The notes: generated by a model from the sequence alone, not told the origin. A stretch of 64,000 nt of DNA from Crocinitomix algicola (GCF_001661595.2 NZ_LYPF02000015.1:124001-188000), one strand, 5' to 3'; shown: positions 17,998-26,670, counted from the stretch's first letter. Translations and numbers: made by a program.

Positions 17998-18927
17998 TTA
18001 AAATCCAATATGAAATAATGCGTCTCCTTTATTAACAACGGGATTATTGTTATGTCCAAAAATGAACCCATCATTCTTAGCCGAAACTTTTGATTGATAC
18101 GTATTATATGGATCCGTTATTCGCCCCAAAACATCACCTTTCTTAACATAATCACCCGATTTTTTTTCCAGTGAAAAAATCCCAGCCCTATTCGCACGTA
18201 TCCAAAGCTTAGTCTCTAATTCAATTGTTGGATTAATTTCTTGTTTACCTTTAATCATACCCTGACCAATAAGCACATTTCTCAAACCTCTTAAACCTTC
18301 TGCTATTGAATTTTCATCAATCCTTAAAGACTCCCCTCCCTCAAAAACAACCATGGGAATATTTTTTGAGTATGCTGTTTTTCTCAGCGACCTTGCGATT
18401 AAAGATGATTTAATAATAAGTGGCATATTTAGGTCTTTTGCCAACTTATAACTTCTTTCATCATCACCTGTATATCGCGCTTGCGGAAAATTATGAATAC
18501 TCTTTCCTCCGGTGTGAAAATCTAAAGCTAAATCAGCAAAAGGTAAAATTTCTGTCGTGAAAACATAAGCTATACGCGCTGCTAACGATCCCGATTTTGT
18601 TCCAGGAAAAGAACGGTTCACATCTTTTCCATCCGGAAACCCTCTTGAGAAATTAATAAACCCATACACATTCAATAAAGGAACTGCAATCACAGCACCA
18701 GCCTTTAATTTGTTGAATAATTTTTCACGTACAGCACGTCGAACAATTTCAATACCATTTACTTCATCACCGTGTACGCCTCCAGTAACCAACAATGTAG
18801 GTCCCGGTTTTTTACTTCGGTACACATGAGCAAACAAATTAATCTCTGTACCGGAAGGTAAGTTAGCCACTGGTATTTGAATGGTAACATTTTCCCCTGG
18901 GTTAACAGTAATATTATTTATTTTCAT
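17998..18927 (-). CDS. Succinylglutamate desuccinylase/aspartoacylase-family zinc enzyme
   Basis: The 309-residue protein has the M14-like zinc site: GGVHGDEVNGIE with H52 and E55, and LDFHTGG with H138. A C-terminal barrel-like region (about 225-309) with GDVLGRITDP resembles a biotinyl/lipoyl-like extension. AstE/ASPA-like enzymes remove acyl or amino-acyl groups. The gene overlaps the ATP-grasp ligase gene by 14 bp, and such pairs are common in Bacteroidetes and Proteobacteria. A plausible inference is that it trims amino acids added by the ligase or a related conjugate. Confidence 0.85.
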   Translation of the reverse strand: MKINNITVNPGENVTIQIPVANLPSGTEINLFAHVYRSKKPGPTLLVTGGVHGDEVNGIEIVRRAVREKLFNKLKAGAVIAVPLLNVYGFINFSRGFPDGKDVNRSFPGTKSGSLAARIAYVFTTEILPFADLALDFHTGGKSIHNFPQARYTGDDERSYKLAKDLNMPLIIKSSLIARSLRKTAYSKNIPMVVFEGGESLRIDENSIAEGLRGLRNVLIGQGMIKGKQEINPTIELETKLWIRANRAGIFSLEKKSGDYVKKGDVLGRITDPYNTYQSKVSAKNDGFIFGHNNNPVVNKGDALFHIGF

Positions 18928-19801
18928 TAGAATAATTTTGTTCTACAAATTGAATCATTTCTTCGGCAATTTTAACCTCTGTTACGCCCTCAATACCTTC
19001 TAGACCAGGAGAAGAATTAACCTCAATGATTAAAGCACCTTTTTTTGACCTTAAAATATCTACTCCTGCTACCTGCAAACCAAGCACTCGAACAGCTCTA
19101 ACTGCTATCTCCTTTTCATCCTCCGACAATTGAATTTTAACCCCTTTACCTCCCCGATGAATATTGGAACGAAACTCTCCTTCACCAGCCATTCTCATCA
19201 TTGCGGCAACCACTTTGGTTCCAACAACAAATACACGAACATCCTTCCCGCTAAACTCTTCTATAAACTCTTGTAAAATAACTTTAGTTCTAGCATTTAC
19301 AAACTGATTGAAGAGCTCATGAGCTTCAATTTCATTCTTTACAAGATGGACACCCAATCCTTGCGTTCCTTCCAACACCTTCAAAATAAATGGGTAACCC
19401 AATGTTCTTTTGACAATTTTTTCAGCGTGATGCAGGTCATTTGAAAAATAAGATGCCGGAACTGGAATATGATTTCCTGCTAATTTTTGAAGGGACCTAA
19501 ACTTATCCCGTGAATTTAAAATTCCTTCTGCACAATTTAAAACGGGAACTCCCATCTCTTGAAAGTGTCTTACCACTGCTGTACCATGAATTGTGGCTGA
19601 ACTTCCTATTCGAGGAATAACGACATCTGGTTTCAGCAAAATCTCATTATTATAGACAACTAAAAAGCGATTCCCTTCAACTAATAAATCACATTCCATA
19701 TGATCTAAGACCCTTACATTATGTCTTCGTTCTAATGCCGCACGGTAAATCCGAGCTGTTGAATAGAGGTTAGCTCCACGGGATAGAATATAAATCAACA
19801 T
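18914..19801 (-). CDS. RimK-like ATP-grasp ligase (alpha-L-glutamate ligase family)
   Basis: The 295-residue protein has a RimK-type N-terminal domain (MLIYILSRGANLYSTARI) and an ATP-grasp fold with FILKVLEGTQGLGV (about residues 138-151, nucleotide binding) and LIIEVNSSPGLEGIEG (about 262-277, metal-binding E and N). E. coli RimK adds glutamates to the C-terminus of ribosomal protein S6; relatives make other amino-acid ligations, so the acceptor here is uncertain. It is the first gene of an overlapping pair with the AstE-like hydrolase. Confidence 0.88.
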   Translation of the reverse strand: MLIYILSRGANLYSTARIYRAALERRHNVRVLDHMECDLLVEGNRFLVVYNNEILLKPDVVIPRIGSSATIHGTAVVRHFQEMGVPVLNCAEGILNSRDKFRSLQKLAGNHIPVPASYFSNDLHHAEKIVKRTLGYPFILKVLEGTQGLGVHLVKNEIEAHELFNQFVNARTKVILQEFIEEFSGKDVRVFVVGTKVVAAMMRMAGEGEFRSNIHRGGKGVKIQLSEDEKEIAVRAVRVLGLQVAGVDILRSKKGALIIEVNSSPGLEGIEGVTEVKIAEEMIQFVEQNYSNENK

Positions 19802-19885
19802 AGCTAAAGTGTCCTTCTTTTCGGTAAAAATATAGGAATTTTAGAAAATTGAAAATTTTTTCCGTGTTAAGTAAATACTATTGAT

Positions 19886-20392
19886 TTAATTTGGATAGAA
19901 AGGTTCGGTTTCAATGAGGTTACTCTCATTTAAAGCCTTGTCAATTAATTTGATGGCATATTTAATTGTATCGGATTGCTCTGAACTTTTGTTGCGATAT
20001 TCAATAACACTAACATCCATCGTTCCTTTAATCCCTCTTGCTTTCCCTTTTACAATAATCGGTTTAATACGGTATGGAAAAACGACAGAATCACCATTAA
20101 CATCTCTACCTCTCACCCATCCATCTTCATCATCTTTTTCATAATAGTCGATATAGATATTATAGTAATAGTAAGAGTCTTCATTAAAAGGTGGATCAAG
20201 TTCTTCAGGAGATAATCCAATATCACCATCGCCGTCTGTAAAATCAAAAGAAATGTAAATTGAATCCTTATAATCTACAATTACTGGATTAGAAATTGAA
20301 GGCTCTACTGGATATTCTTCTCTTTTAAAGCATCCAATTAATGTCAATCCTATTGCCACAATCGAAAAAAATAAACTTATTTTTGTGCGCAT
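19886..20392 (-). CDS. Hypothetical lipoprotein
   Basis: The start at 20392 (MRTKISLFFSIVAIGLTLIGC) is used because it gives a lipoprotein signal peptide with lipobox LTLIGC; a longer frame to 20494 would run into the divergent gene. The mature part of about 150 residues has acidic stretches (DFTDGDGDIGLSPEELDPP) and a predicted beta-rich domain ending in KALNESNLIETEPFYPN. No specific family was recognised; similar small lipoproteins are frequent in Flavobacteriia. It is divergent from the LuxE-like gene with about 60 bp between starts. Confidence 0.75.
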   Translation of the reverse strand: MRTKISLFFSIVAIGLTLIGCFKREEYPVEPSISNPVIVDYKDSIYISFDFTDGDGDIGLSPEELDPPFNEDSYYYYNIYIDYYEKDDEDGWVRGRDVNGDSVVFPYRIKPIIVKGKARGIKGTMDVSVIEYRNKSSEQSDTIKYAIKLIDKALNESNLIETEPFYPN

Positions 20393-20452
20393 ATACTTCC
20401 TTGAATAGATTGTTTTACCAGTAATAATCAAACCAAAGTTATCAATAAAAAG

Positions 20453-21445
20453 GTGAACGCGCAAAAACCATATAAATTGTCTTTTTCTCCTCACGAAATT
20501 TTTAATATTTCAAACGAAGAGGAATTCGAAAAATATGCACTTGAGACGTTTCGATTTCAATGGTCGAACAATGCTGTTTACCGCCGATATTGCGACTTAC
20601 TGAAAATTGATGTTCAATCAATTAACCGGATTGAAAAAATTCCATTTTTACCCATCTCTTTTTTCAAAACTCACCCTTTAAAATGTTTTGAAGGAGAACC
20701 AGCGCAAATTTTTACGAGTAGTGGGACTACAGGAATGAGTCAAAGCAAACATTATATAAAATCGCTTGCCCTTTATGAAAAATCATTTCAAAAAGCGTTT
20801 GAAAATAAATACGGTCCAATTGAAGATTTTCTGATTTTAGGTCTTTTGCCAAGCTATCTAGAACGCGAAGGATCCTCATTAATTTACATGGTGGATAAAT
20901 TTATTCAATCATCAAAATATAATGCAAGTGGTTTTTTTCTGGATAATTATGAAGAAATGCTATCCCTCATCGACCGACATAAAGACGACAAGATTCTGCT
21001 CATCGGTGTGAGTTATGCATTATTAGATTTAGGAGAAAAATTTTCCCCAGATTTATCCAATTGTTTAGTGATGGAAACTGGAGGCATGAAAGGAAAGCGA
21101 AAAGAAATGGTGAAGTCAACACTACATGCTACATTAAAAAGAAATTTAAATTTAAATGAAATTCACTCAGAATATGGGATGACTGAATTATTATCTCAAG
21201 CGTACAGCACCGGAGAAAAATTTCAGTGTCCCAATTGGATGAGGGTTTTAACACGAGCTTATAATGATCCTTTCGAATATGTTATTGGTAAAACTGGAGG
21301 AATAAACATTATTGATTTGGCCAATATTTATTCCTGCTCATTTATTGCAACAGATGATTTGGGGAAAGTAATGCCCGATCACTTTGAAGTGGTTGGAAGA
21401 TACGATAATAGCGATATAAGAGGTTGTAATTTACTCGTGCAATAA
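20453..21445 (+). CDS. LuxE-like acyl-protein synthetase/acyltransferase
   Basis: The frame opens with a GTG (AAAAAGG immediately upstream) and gives 330 residues; no ATG occurs before residue 90 or so, so a GTG start is likely. The segment FTSSGTTGMSQSKHY matches the ATP/AMP-binding SSGTTG loop of adenylating enzymes, and PFLPISFFKTHPL with the later HSEYGMTELLSQAYS are typical of the LuxE family, which activates fatty acids. No luciferase genes are nearby, so the role is not bioluminescence; a fatty-acyl or cell-envelope modification role is inferred. Confidence 0.8.
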   Translation: MNAQKPYKLSFSPHEIFNISNEEEFEKYALETFRFQWSNNAVYRRYCDLLKIDVQSINRIEKIPFLPISFFKTHPLKCFEGEPAQIFTSSGTTGMSQSKHYIKSLALYEKSFQKAFENKYGPIEDFLILGLLPSYLEREGSSLIYMVDKFIQSSKYNASGFFLDNYEEMLSLIDRHKDDKILLIGVSYALLDLGEKFSPDLSNCLVMETGGMKGKRKEMVKSTLHATLKRNLNLNEIHSEYGMTELLSQAYSTGEKFQCPNWMRVLTRAYNDPFEYVIGKTGGINIIDLANIYSCSFIATDDLGKVMPDHFEVVGRYDNSDIRGCNLLVQ

Positions 21446-21473
21446 AAATTAACAATAAAATTATTTGCTAAAA

Positions 21474-21504
21474 TTTGCTTAATCAAAAAAAAAATATAAC
21501 TTTG
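21474..21504 (+). promoter_or_regulatory. Strong Bacteroidetes-type promoter upstream of ppk
   Basis: TTTG (21474-21477), exactly 19 bp, then TAACTTTG (21497-21504): a complete match to TTTG-N19-TANNTTTG. The predicted transcription start near 21510 is about 115 bp before the ppk ATG. Confidence 0.7.
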
Positions 21505-21542
21505 GAACATGTTTTTTCATGGAAACATAGTTTTTTGAGGTG

Positions 21543-21575
21543 AAAACACCAGCTATTTTTGTAGCTGGTGTTTTT
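21543..21575 (+). terminator. Intrinsic terminator inside the ppk leader (attenuator or small-RNA end)
   Basis: AAAACACCAGCTA and TAGCTGGTGTTTTT form a near-perfect stem with a TTTTTG loop and a T tract. It lies 40-70 bp after the consensus promoter and 50 bp before the ppk start, so it would stop transcription of the leader unless bypassed. It could also end readthrough from the LuxE-like gene. Confidence 0.75.
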
Positions 21576-21624
21576 AGTTTATAGCATTCATATTTTATCA
21601 ATTATTTTTTTTAATCATTCATTA

Positions 21625-23676
21625 ATGAAATTATTCAATCGAGAATTAAGCTGGTTATCCTTTAACGAGCGAGTTCTTCAAGAGTCACTTGATTTATCCA
21701 ACCCCTTAGTAGAGCGAATTAGATTTTTAGGAATCTACTCTAACAATATGGACGAATTTTATCGAGTGCGCGTTGCCTCAGTTCGGCGACTTACTTCGAT
21801 CGGGAAAGTAAAGATTGAAGGGTTTTCTGGAGGACCAAAGGCATTGTTGACTGAGATAAAAAAAGTTGTTTTAGATCAGCAACGGATGTTCGAATTATCG
21901 TACCAAAAAATAATTCGCGAATTAAAAGAGCACCATATCCTTCAGACAGACGCCAAGCATTTGCGTCCAGATGAGGCTTCGTTTGTTCAGGAATTATTTC
22001 ATGAAAAAATAAGAGCCGAAATTGTTCCGATTATGCTTTCTTCGAAAAGGCCGTTCCCACATTTGAAAGACGGAGGAAATTATTTAGGAGTTAAAATGAC
22101 TAGTTTCGAAAAATCAAGAATAAAATATGCCTTGGTCGAAATTCCTAAAAATGTAAAGCGATTTGTAATTATCCCAACAGAAGAAGGTTCTCCGAAAAAA
22201 ATCATCTTATTGGACGATATCATTCGCTATAATTTAGCAGAAATTTTTTCGATTTTTAATTACGACGAAATTACTGCTCATTCTTTTAAAATCACCAGAG
22301 ATGCGGAGCTTGACGTTGACGACGACATCTCAAAGAGTTATTTAGAGAAAATGAAAGAAAGCGTTGAAATGCGAAAGGTAGGGGAAACAGTGCGATTCGT
22401 TTATGATTCTTCAATGCCCATTGATCAGTTGCAATATTTGATGGATGCCTTAAAACTTCAGCCGGGGGAAAATATTATACCGGGAGGCGTATACCATAAC
22501 TTTAGAGACTTTATGGGATTTCCCGACTTTGGCATTAAAACACTCACTTTTAAGAAAAGAAAGGCTTTACAACATCCAATTTTTAAAAATTCTGACAAAC
22601 CCCTCATAAAAGAAATTTTAAATCAAGATATCCTCTTAACTTATCCTTTTCAGACTTTCCAGCACGTGGTCAATATTTTAAGAGAAGCCGCAATAGACCC
22701 TAAAGTTCTATCCATAAAGATTAATCTTTATCGAGTTGCACCTAATTCTCAAATAATTAATGCATTAATTTCTGCTGCTCAAAATGGCGTCAAGGTAACT
22801 GCAATAATTGAACTGAAAGCTCGGTTTGATGAAAGCAATAATATCAAATGGTCTAATTACTTAGAAGATAATGGTGTAAACGTTCTTTTTGGTGTTCAAA
22901 ATTTAAAGGTGCATTCGAAACTCTTTATCATTAAACGCAAATCCGGTAATAAAACACAAAGTATTGCCCATATTGGAACGGGGAATTTCCACGAAAAAAC
23001 GGCAAATATATACACCGATTGTTCTCTATTAACGGCCAATAAATCAATTACACGCGAGGTTGAAAAAGTTTTTAAAATATTCAAAAATAATTTTGATCGA
23101 AGTGTGTTTAGGGAATTAATCATTTCTCCTTTCAATATCCGCAGAAAGATTACAGGTTTAATTGATCGTGAGATAGAGCTCGTTAAAAAAGGAGAGGAAG
23201 GAAGAATTACAATAAAGCTGAACAATTTAGTTGATGCTAAAATCATTAAGAAACTTTATGAAGCTTCCTCGGCAGGTGTTAAGATCAACTGTATCATTCG
23301 TGGAATATGTGCACTAATTCCCGGTGTTGAAGGGTTAAGTGAAAATATTACCGTTCGCAGTATTGTAGGACAATATTTAGAGCATACACGAATCTTAGTG
23401 TTTAATAATGGAGGAGATCCAAAATATTTCATCTCTTCTGCTGATTGGATGACCAGAAACATAGACAGAAGGATTGAGGCTACAGTACCAATTTATGATG
23501 AAAACATCAAAAAGGACCTCCAGTTTATGTTAGATGCTTATTTCCTAGATAATCAAAAAGCGCGAGTTATTGATGAATCGCAATCCAATAAGAATGTGAA
23601 ATCACAATTAACTAAAAAATACAATGCTCAAACTGAAATTTATAATTATTTTCAGTCAAAATTAAAGTCAAATTAA
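21625..23676 (+). CDS. ppk1: Polyphosphate kinase 1
   Basis: The 683-residue enzyme makes polyphosphate from ATP. The start at 21625 (MKLFNRELSWLSFNERVL) matches the family N-terminus; an in-frame GTG at 21568 lies inside the terminator hairpin and is rejected. The phosphorylated histidine is H430 in LKVHSKLFII and the second conserved histidine is H587 in YLEHTRILVF, both in the two phospholipase-D-like C-terminal domains. HIGTGNFHEKTA is also diagnostic. The exopolyphosphatase gene follows after 48 bp, coupling synthesis and breakdown of polyphosphate. Confidence 0.96.
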   Translation: MKLFNRELSWLSFNERVLQESLDLSNPLVERIRFLGIYSNNMDEFYRVRVASVRRLTSIGKVKIEGFSGGPKALLTEIKKVVLDQQRMFELSYQKIIRELKEHHILQTDAKHLRPDEASFVQELFHEKIRAEIVPIMLSSKRPFPHLKDGGNYLGVKMTSFEKSRIKYALVEIPKNVKRFVIIPTEEGSPKKIILLDDIIRYNLAEIFSIFNYDEITAHSFKITRDAELDVDDDISKSYLEKMKESVEMRKVGETVRFVYDSSMPIDQLQYLMDALKLQPGENIIPGGVYHNFRDFMGFPDFGIKTLTFKKRKALQHPIFKNSDKPLIKEILNQDILLTYPFQTFQHVVNILREAAIDPKVLSIKINLYRVAPNSQIINALISAAQNGVKVTAIIELKARFDESNNIKWSNYLEDNGVNVLFGVQNLKVHSKLFIIKRKSGNKTQSIAHIGTGNFHEKTANIYTDCSLLTANKSITREVEKVFKIFKNNFDRSVFRELIISPFNIRRKITGLIDREIELVKKGEEGRITIKLNNLVDAKIIKKLYEASSAGVKINCIIRGICALIPGVEGLSENITVRSIVGQYLEHTRILVFNNGGDPKYFISSADWMTRNIDRRIEATVPIYDENIKKDLQFMLDAYFLDNQKARVIDESQSNKNVKSQLTKKYNAQTEIYNYFQSKLKSN

Positions 23677-23724
23677 ATGAAAGACTATTAGACCGTAGAA
23701 AGGTCTTAAAGTCACAATAATTGA

Positions 23725-24615
23725 ATGAAATTCGGAGCAATAGACATTGGAACAAATGCGGCACGACTGCTCATTGGAGAAGTTGTGAATGACGAAAAAT
23801 CAACCTGGGTAAAAAAAATTTCCTATACAAGAATTCCCTTAAGATTAGGGGTTGAGGTTTTTAGTAAAGGATCTATTTCGAGTAAAAAAGCCGAAGAATT
23901 TAAAAAATCCATGTTGGCTTTTAAGTTGATAGCGGATGTCTTTAATGTAAAAGAACTAAGAGCATGTGCGACATCTGCCATGCGTGAAGCGGATAATGGG
24001 AAAGAAATACGTGAAATGATTCTCGCCGAAACGGGAATTCCCATTGAAATAATAGATGGTGAAGTTGAAGCTGAAATAATTTTCACATCATTCTTAAAGA
24101 TTGATTACGACCTAAGTAAACCTTTCATAGTTATTGATGTTGGAGGAGGTTCAACTGAAATTTCAATTTTTTATCGCGGCGAAAAGAATAACTCACGATC
24201 ATTTAAAATTGGTACCCTACGAATGTTAAAGAAAAAAGTGGATAAAGACATTTGGGACACCATTAACGAATGGTTACAAAAGACGTTGCGGAAGGATATG
24301 GATTATTTGGTTTTCGCAACGGGAGGTAACATTAACAAAACGCATAAACTTTTAGGTAAAAAAGGAAATGAACCAATTTCATACAAAGACCTGAAAGAAA
24401 TTTATGGGGAATTAAAATCGCTCAGTTTGGCAAAAAGAATCTCAAAATTCCAATTAAGGCCTGATCGAGCTGACGTAATTGTTCCTGCCATGCAAATTTT
24501 TCTAAAAATCTTAAAACGACTGGACTCCTCTGAAATGTACGTGCCAAAAGTCGGATTATCAGATGGTATGATTCAGCAAATGCACCAAAAACACTTGGCA
24601 AAAAAGGATAAGTAG
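23725..24615 (+). CDS. ppx: Exopolyphosphatase, Ppx/GppA family
   Basis: The 296-residue protein has the ASKHA phosphate-binding motifs DIGTNAARLLIGE near the N-terminus and VIDVGGGSTEISIF around residues 137-150. The short form without the C-terminal HD extension is typical for Bacteroidetes Ppx. It removes terminal phosphate from polyphosphate or hydrolyses pppGpp. It lies 48 bp downstream of ppk1 on the same strand. Confidence 0.92.
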   Translation: MKFGAIDIGTNAARLLIGEVVNDEKSTWVKKISYTRIPLRLGVEVFSKGSISSKKAEEFKKSMLAFKLIADVFNVKELRACATSAMREADNGKEIREMILAETGIPIEIIDGEVEAEIIFTSFLKIDYDLSKPFIVIDVGGGSTEISIFYRGEKNNSRSFKIGTLRMLKKKVDKDIWDTINEWLQKTLRKDMDYLVFATGGNINKTHKLLGKKGNEPISYKDLKEIYGELKSLSLAKRISKFQLRPDRADVIVPAMQIFLKILKRLDSSEMYVPKVGLSDGMIQQMHQKHLAKKDK

Positions 24616-24681
24616 CATGCTTTTTTTTATCTTTTTTTTAAAAAAGTCGCTATTTATGCATTTCGTTTTAGAAAATAACTC

Positions 24682-24689
24682 TATATTTG
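24682..24689 (+). promoter_or_regulatory. Candidate -7 element for the tRNA-Gly/tRNA-Leu transcript
   Basis: TATATTTG fits TANNTTTG; a TTTCG about 17 bp upstream is an imperfect -33 element. A 7-bp perfect hairpin (24697-24714, CAAAGAA/TTCTTTG) would lie at the start of the transcript. The 24616-24790 stretch contains nothing else recognisable. Confidence 0.4.
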
Positions 24690-24790
24690 CCACCCGCAAA
24701 GAAAAAGTTCTTTGTTAGAAGCGACAAAAGCAAATCAAATTTATTGAAGTAAAAATTCAATATTTCTGGATGTCATGCAATTGTTTTTTG

Positions 24791-24984
24791 AGATTGAAAT
24801 GAATATAGGTTCATAAAGCATTGCGAGAGTAGCTTCCCGTACATACGGGAGTAGAGCACGCCATATAAATGGCAAGGTCGCGGATTTAGATTGAAATGAA
24901 TATAGGTTCATAAAGCATTGCGAGAGTAGCTTCCCGTACATACGGGAGTAGAGCACGCCATATAAATGGCAAGGTCGCGGATTT
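24791..24984 (+). repeat. Two identical 97-bp units containing altered tRNA-Gly copies
   Basis: Units at 24791-24887 and 24888-24984 look base-for-base identical; a third start at 24985 runs into the genuine tRNA-Gly. Each unit has the tRNA-Gly 5' end GCGAGAGTAGCT, then a hairpin TCCCGT-ACAT-ACGGGA in place of the D loop, then GTAGAGCACG, then a hairpin GCCAT-ATAA-ATGGC in place of the anticodon arm, then AAGGTCGCGG. There is no T arm or 3' acceptor strand. GCGA and TCGC could close the structure. They cannot be working tRNAs but could fold as a structured leader RNA. Confidence 0.8.
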
Positions 24985-25016
24985 AGATTGAAATGAATAT
25001 AGGTTCATAAAGTATT

Positions 25017-25089
<73 letters not shown>

Positions 25090-25120
25090 CAAAGTTTGAA
25101 TTTATTAGAGAATATATGTT

Positions 25121-25204
25121 GCTCGAGTGGTGGAATTGGTAGACACGCAAGACTTAAAATCTTGTGTCCATTAGGACGTGCGGGTTCAAGTCCCGCCTCG
25201 AGTA
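25121..25204 (+). tRNA. tRNA-Leu (anticodon TAA)
   Basis: A class II tRNA with acceptor GCTCGAG/CTCGAGT (G1-T72 wobble, as in known bacterial Leu tRNAs), anticodon stem AAGAC.. with TAA in the loop, a long variable arm (TGTCCATTAGGACG) and a T arm CGGG-TTCAAGT-CCCG. Discriminator A at 25204. A 35-bp direct repeat and terminator follow at once, making this the apparent integration site of the island. Confidence 0.92.
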
Positions 25205-25247
25205 CAGATGAGAAAAAGCCAGGTCGAAAGACTTGGCTTTTTTGTTT
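25202..25247 (+). repeat. Left island boundary repeat (attL-like), also the tRNA-Leu terminator
   Basis: Starting in the last bases of tRNA-Leu, GTACAGA is followed by a hairpin with arms AAAGCCAGGTC and GACTTGGCTTT, a GAAA loop and a T run. Positions 25213-25247 (35 bp) recur exactly at 36682-36716, and the preceding GTACAGA also recurs. Confidence 0.75.
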
Positions 25248-25334
25248 GGATGAGGCCGAATGAAGCTTGCTTCAATTCAGATGAAGAGAAACAAAAAACA
25301 AGACACGGAGTGGATTGGCTTTTTCTTTGACAAT

Positions 25335-25378
25335 GACGTGCGGGACTCGCCGTAGGAAATTCCCGACTCGAGTACAGA
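25335..25378 (+). pseudogene. Partial copy of the tRNA-Leu 3' end with replaced T loop
   Basis: GACGTGCGGG and CCCG plus CTCGAGTACAGA match the genuine tRNA-Leu 3' part (25175-25208), but the 7-nt T loop is replaced by 17 nt (25345-25361). The copy lies in the end of the recombinase relic frame and is followed by a different terminator than the genuine gene. Confidence 0.65.
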
Positions 25379-25380
25379 AG

Positions 25381-25416
25381 GGGACAAATCAGAATTTTCT
25401 GAATTTGTCCCTTTTT
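25381..25416 (+). terminator. Intrinsic terminator after the tRNA-Leu partial copy
   Basis: GGGACAAAT.AGAA and TTCT..ATTTGTCCC arms followed by six T on the plus strand. Confidence 0.65.
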
Positions 25417-26670
25417 TGTTTCCTCCAAATTCCCCGTTATTTCTACAAAGTAGCTCAACGACTTGATTCAATTCAGTGGTTCGACATTTGGATTTTGACA
25501 ATCTTATTTTTTCTGGGAAAATTGAACCGATTAAAGCTCGTTTGTTGTCATATCCACTGTTTTCATAGATACTGCTGAGGTTCGACAATAGGCCTAAGCC
25601 ACTCTCAATGTATGAAGCAATTGGAGTTGAAGTTTTCTCTAATTCCTCCTTTTCAGCTTTCAAATCACTGAGTCTGGTTTCGAGTTTTCCTATGACCCTA
25701 TTGAATGTATCAACTCCAACATCATTATTTGCAAGCTTATCATCCATATTATCAATTTGCTCTTGGGTACTTCTAATTTCTCTTCCAACAGCTCTAAGCC
25801 TATTGAGTTGGTCTTGTTTCTCTTTTAATGCAGCATCAGACAGAATCTCACGATATAAGTTCTTCACATTGTTGTTAATGGTCAACTCATCAAGTAATTG
25901 ACTGAACATACCATGAACTTTAGCACGTTTAATTCTTGTCCCATGCTTGCAATGGCAGTAGTGATGCAAACCATTTCTTCCCATAGATGAACTGGCCGTT
26001 ACATTTGTATTACAGCAATCACAAGTAAGGTAATTTCTCAATGGGAACAACTCATTTCTATGTGAAGGAACTACTCCATTCCAAGCTTGGAATCCAGAAT
26101 GTTCTGGACTTTAACAAACGTAGAGTAATCGATTATACCTTGGTGCTTACCTTCTACAATTCGTGCTGGTTCTTTTTTGTACTCTGGTACTGATATTTTA
26201 CCAGCATACACTACCTTTCTGAGTGCTCGTAAGAAATTACTCTTACTCATTTTTAAACCTTTTTTCTTGAGCGAAATCAATACAGATTCAGCTGACTCGA
26301 TACCTGTTGCAACTCGTTCGAATCCTTCCTTGATATATTTAGCCTTTTCGGGTACTATTTCAAGTGTTCCACGCTTCTTTTTACCTTCGACAATCTTTGC
26401 GTTTTTATAGCCGTATGGAGCTTTATTTATGAAGTACCCATTTTTAAGAGCACCGTGATTACCATCACGGATACTCATACTTCTTACATCATTATTTTTT
26501 TAATAAAAGTTGTAGAGCATTGCAAATCAATAACTTAAATTCATAGCAGCAACAGCTTTTTTAAAATAGAATGCCTATACAAAAAATAAAAAATCATTTT
26601 TATTTGGTGGATTGAAATAAAATCACCAGGTTTGTAGTCAGAATAGAATGAGTATACAAAATATTTTTTA

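Larger units (their letters stand above)
25277..26478 (-). pseudogene. Decayed large serine recombinase (integrase), catalytic domain missing, frameshifted
   Basis: The upstream frame (26478 to 26071) carries a recombinase DNA-binding domain with APYGYKNAKI and a VVYAGKI segment. The downstream frame (26050 to 25277, open further upstream as AWNGVVPSHRNELFPLRNYL) carries the zinc-ribbon (LTCDCCNT..GRNGLHHYCHC) and the coiled coil of large serine recombinases. A shift near 26085-26090 joins them. The N-terminal resolvase catalytic domain with its active serine is absent; the first ATG lies at domain two. The C-terminus runs through the tRNA-Leu partial copy. It probably was the integrase of the island and is now inactive. 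Confidence 0.8.

Noticed and set aside
20453-21445. Bioluminescence locus
   Set aside because: Only a LuxE-family gene is present; no luciferase or reductase genes accompany it.
21568-21624. Upstream GTG start for polyphosphate kinase
   Set aside because: It would lie in the terminator hairpin and add a hydrophobic extension not found in the family; the ATG at 21625 begins with the family N-terminus.
23687-23715. Terminator between ppk1 and ppx
   Set aside because: AGACC/GGTCT-like pairing is short and there is no T tract; the two genes are probably co-transcribed.
24791-25016. CRISPR array
   Set aside because: Only two units, 97 bp long, with no spacers, and clearly tRNA-derived; no cas genes in the window.
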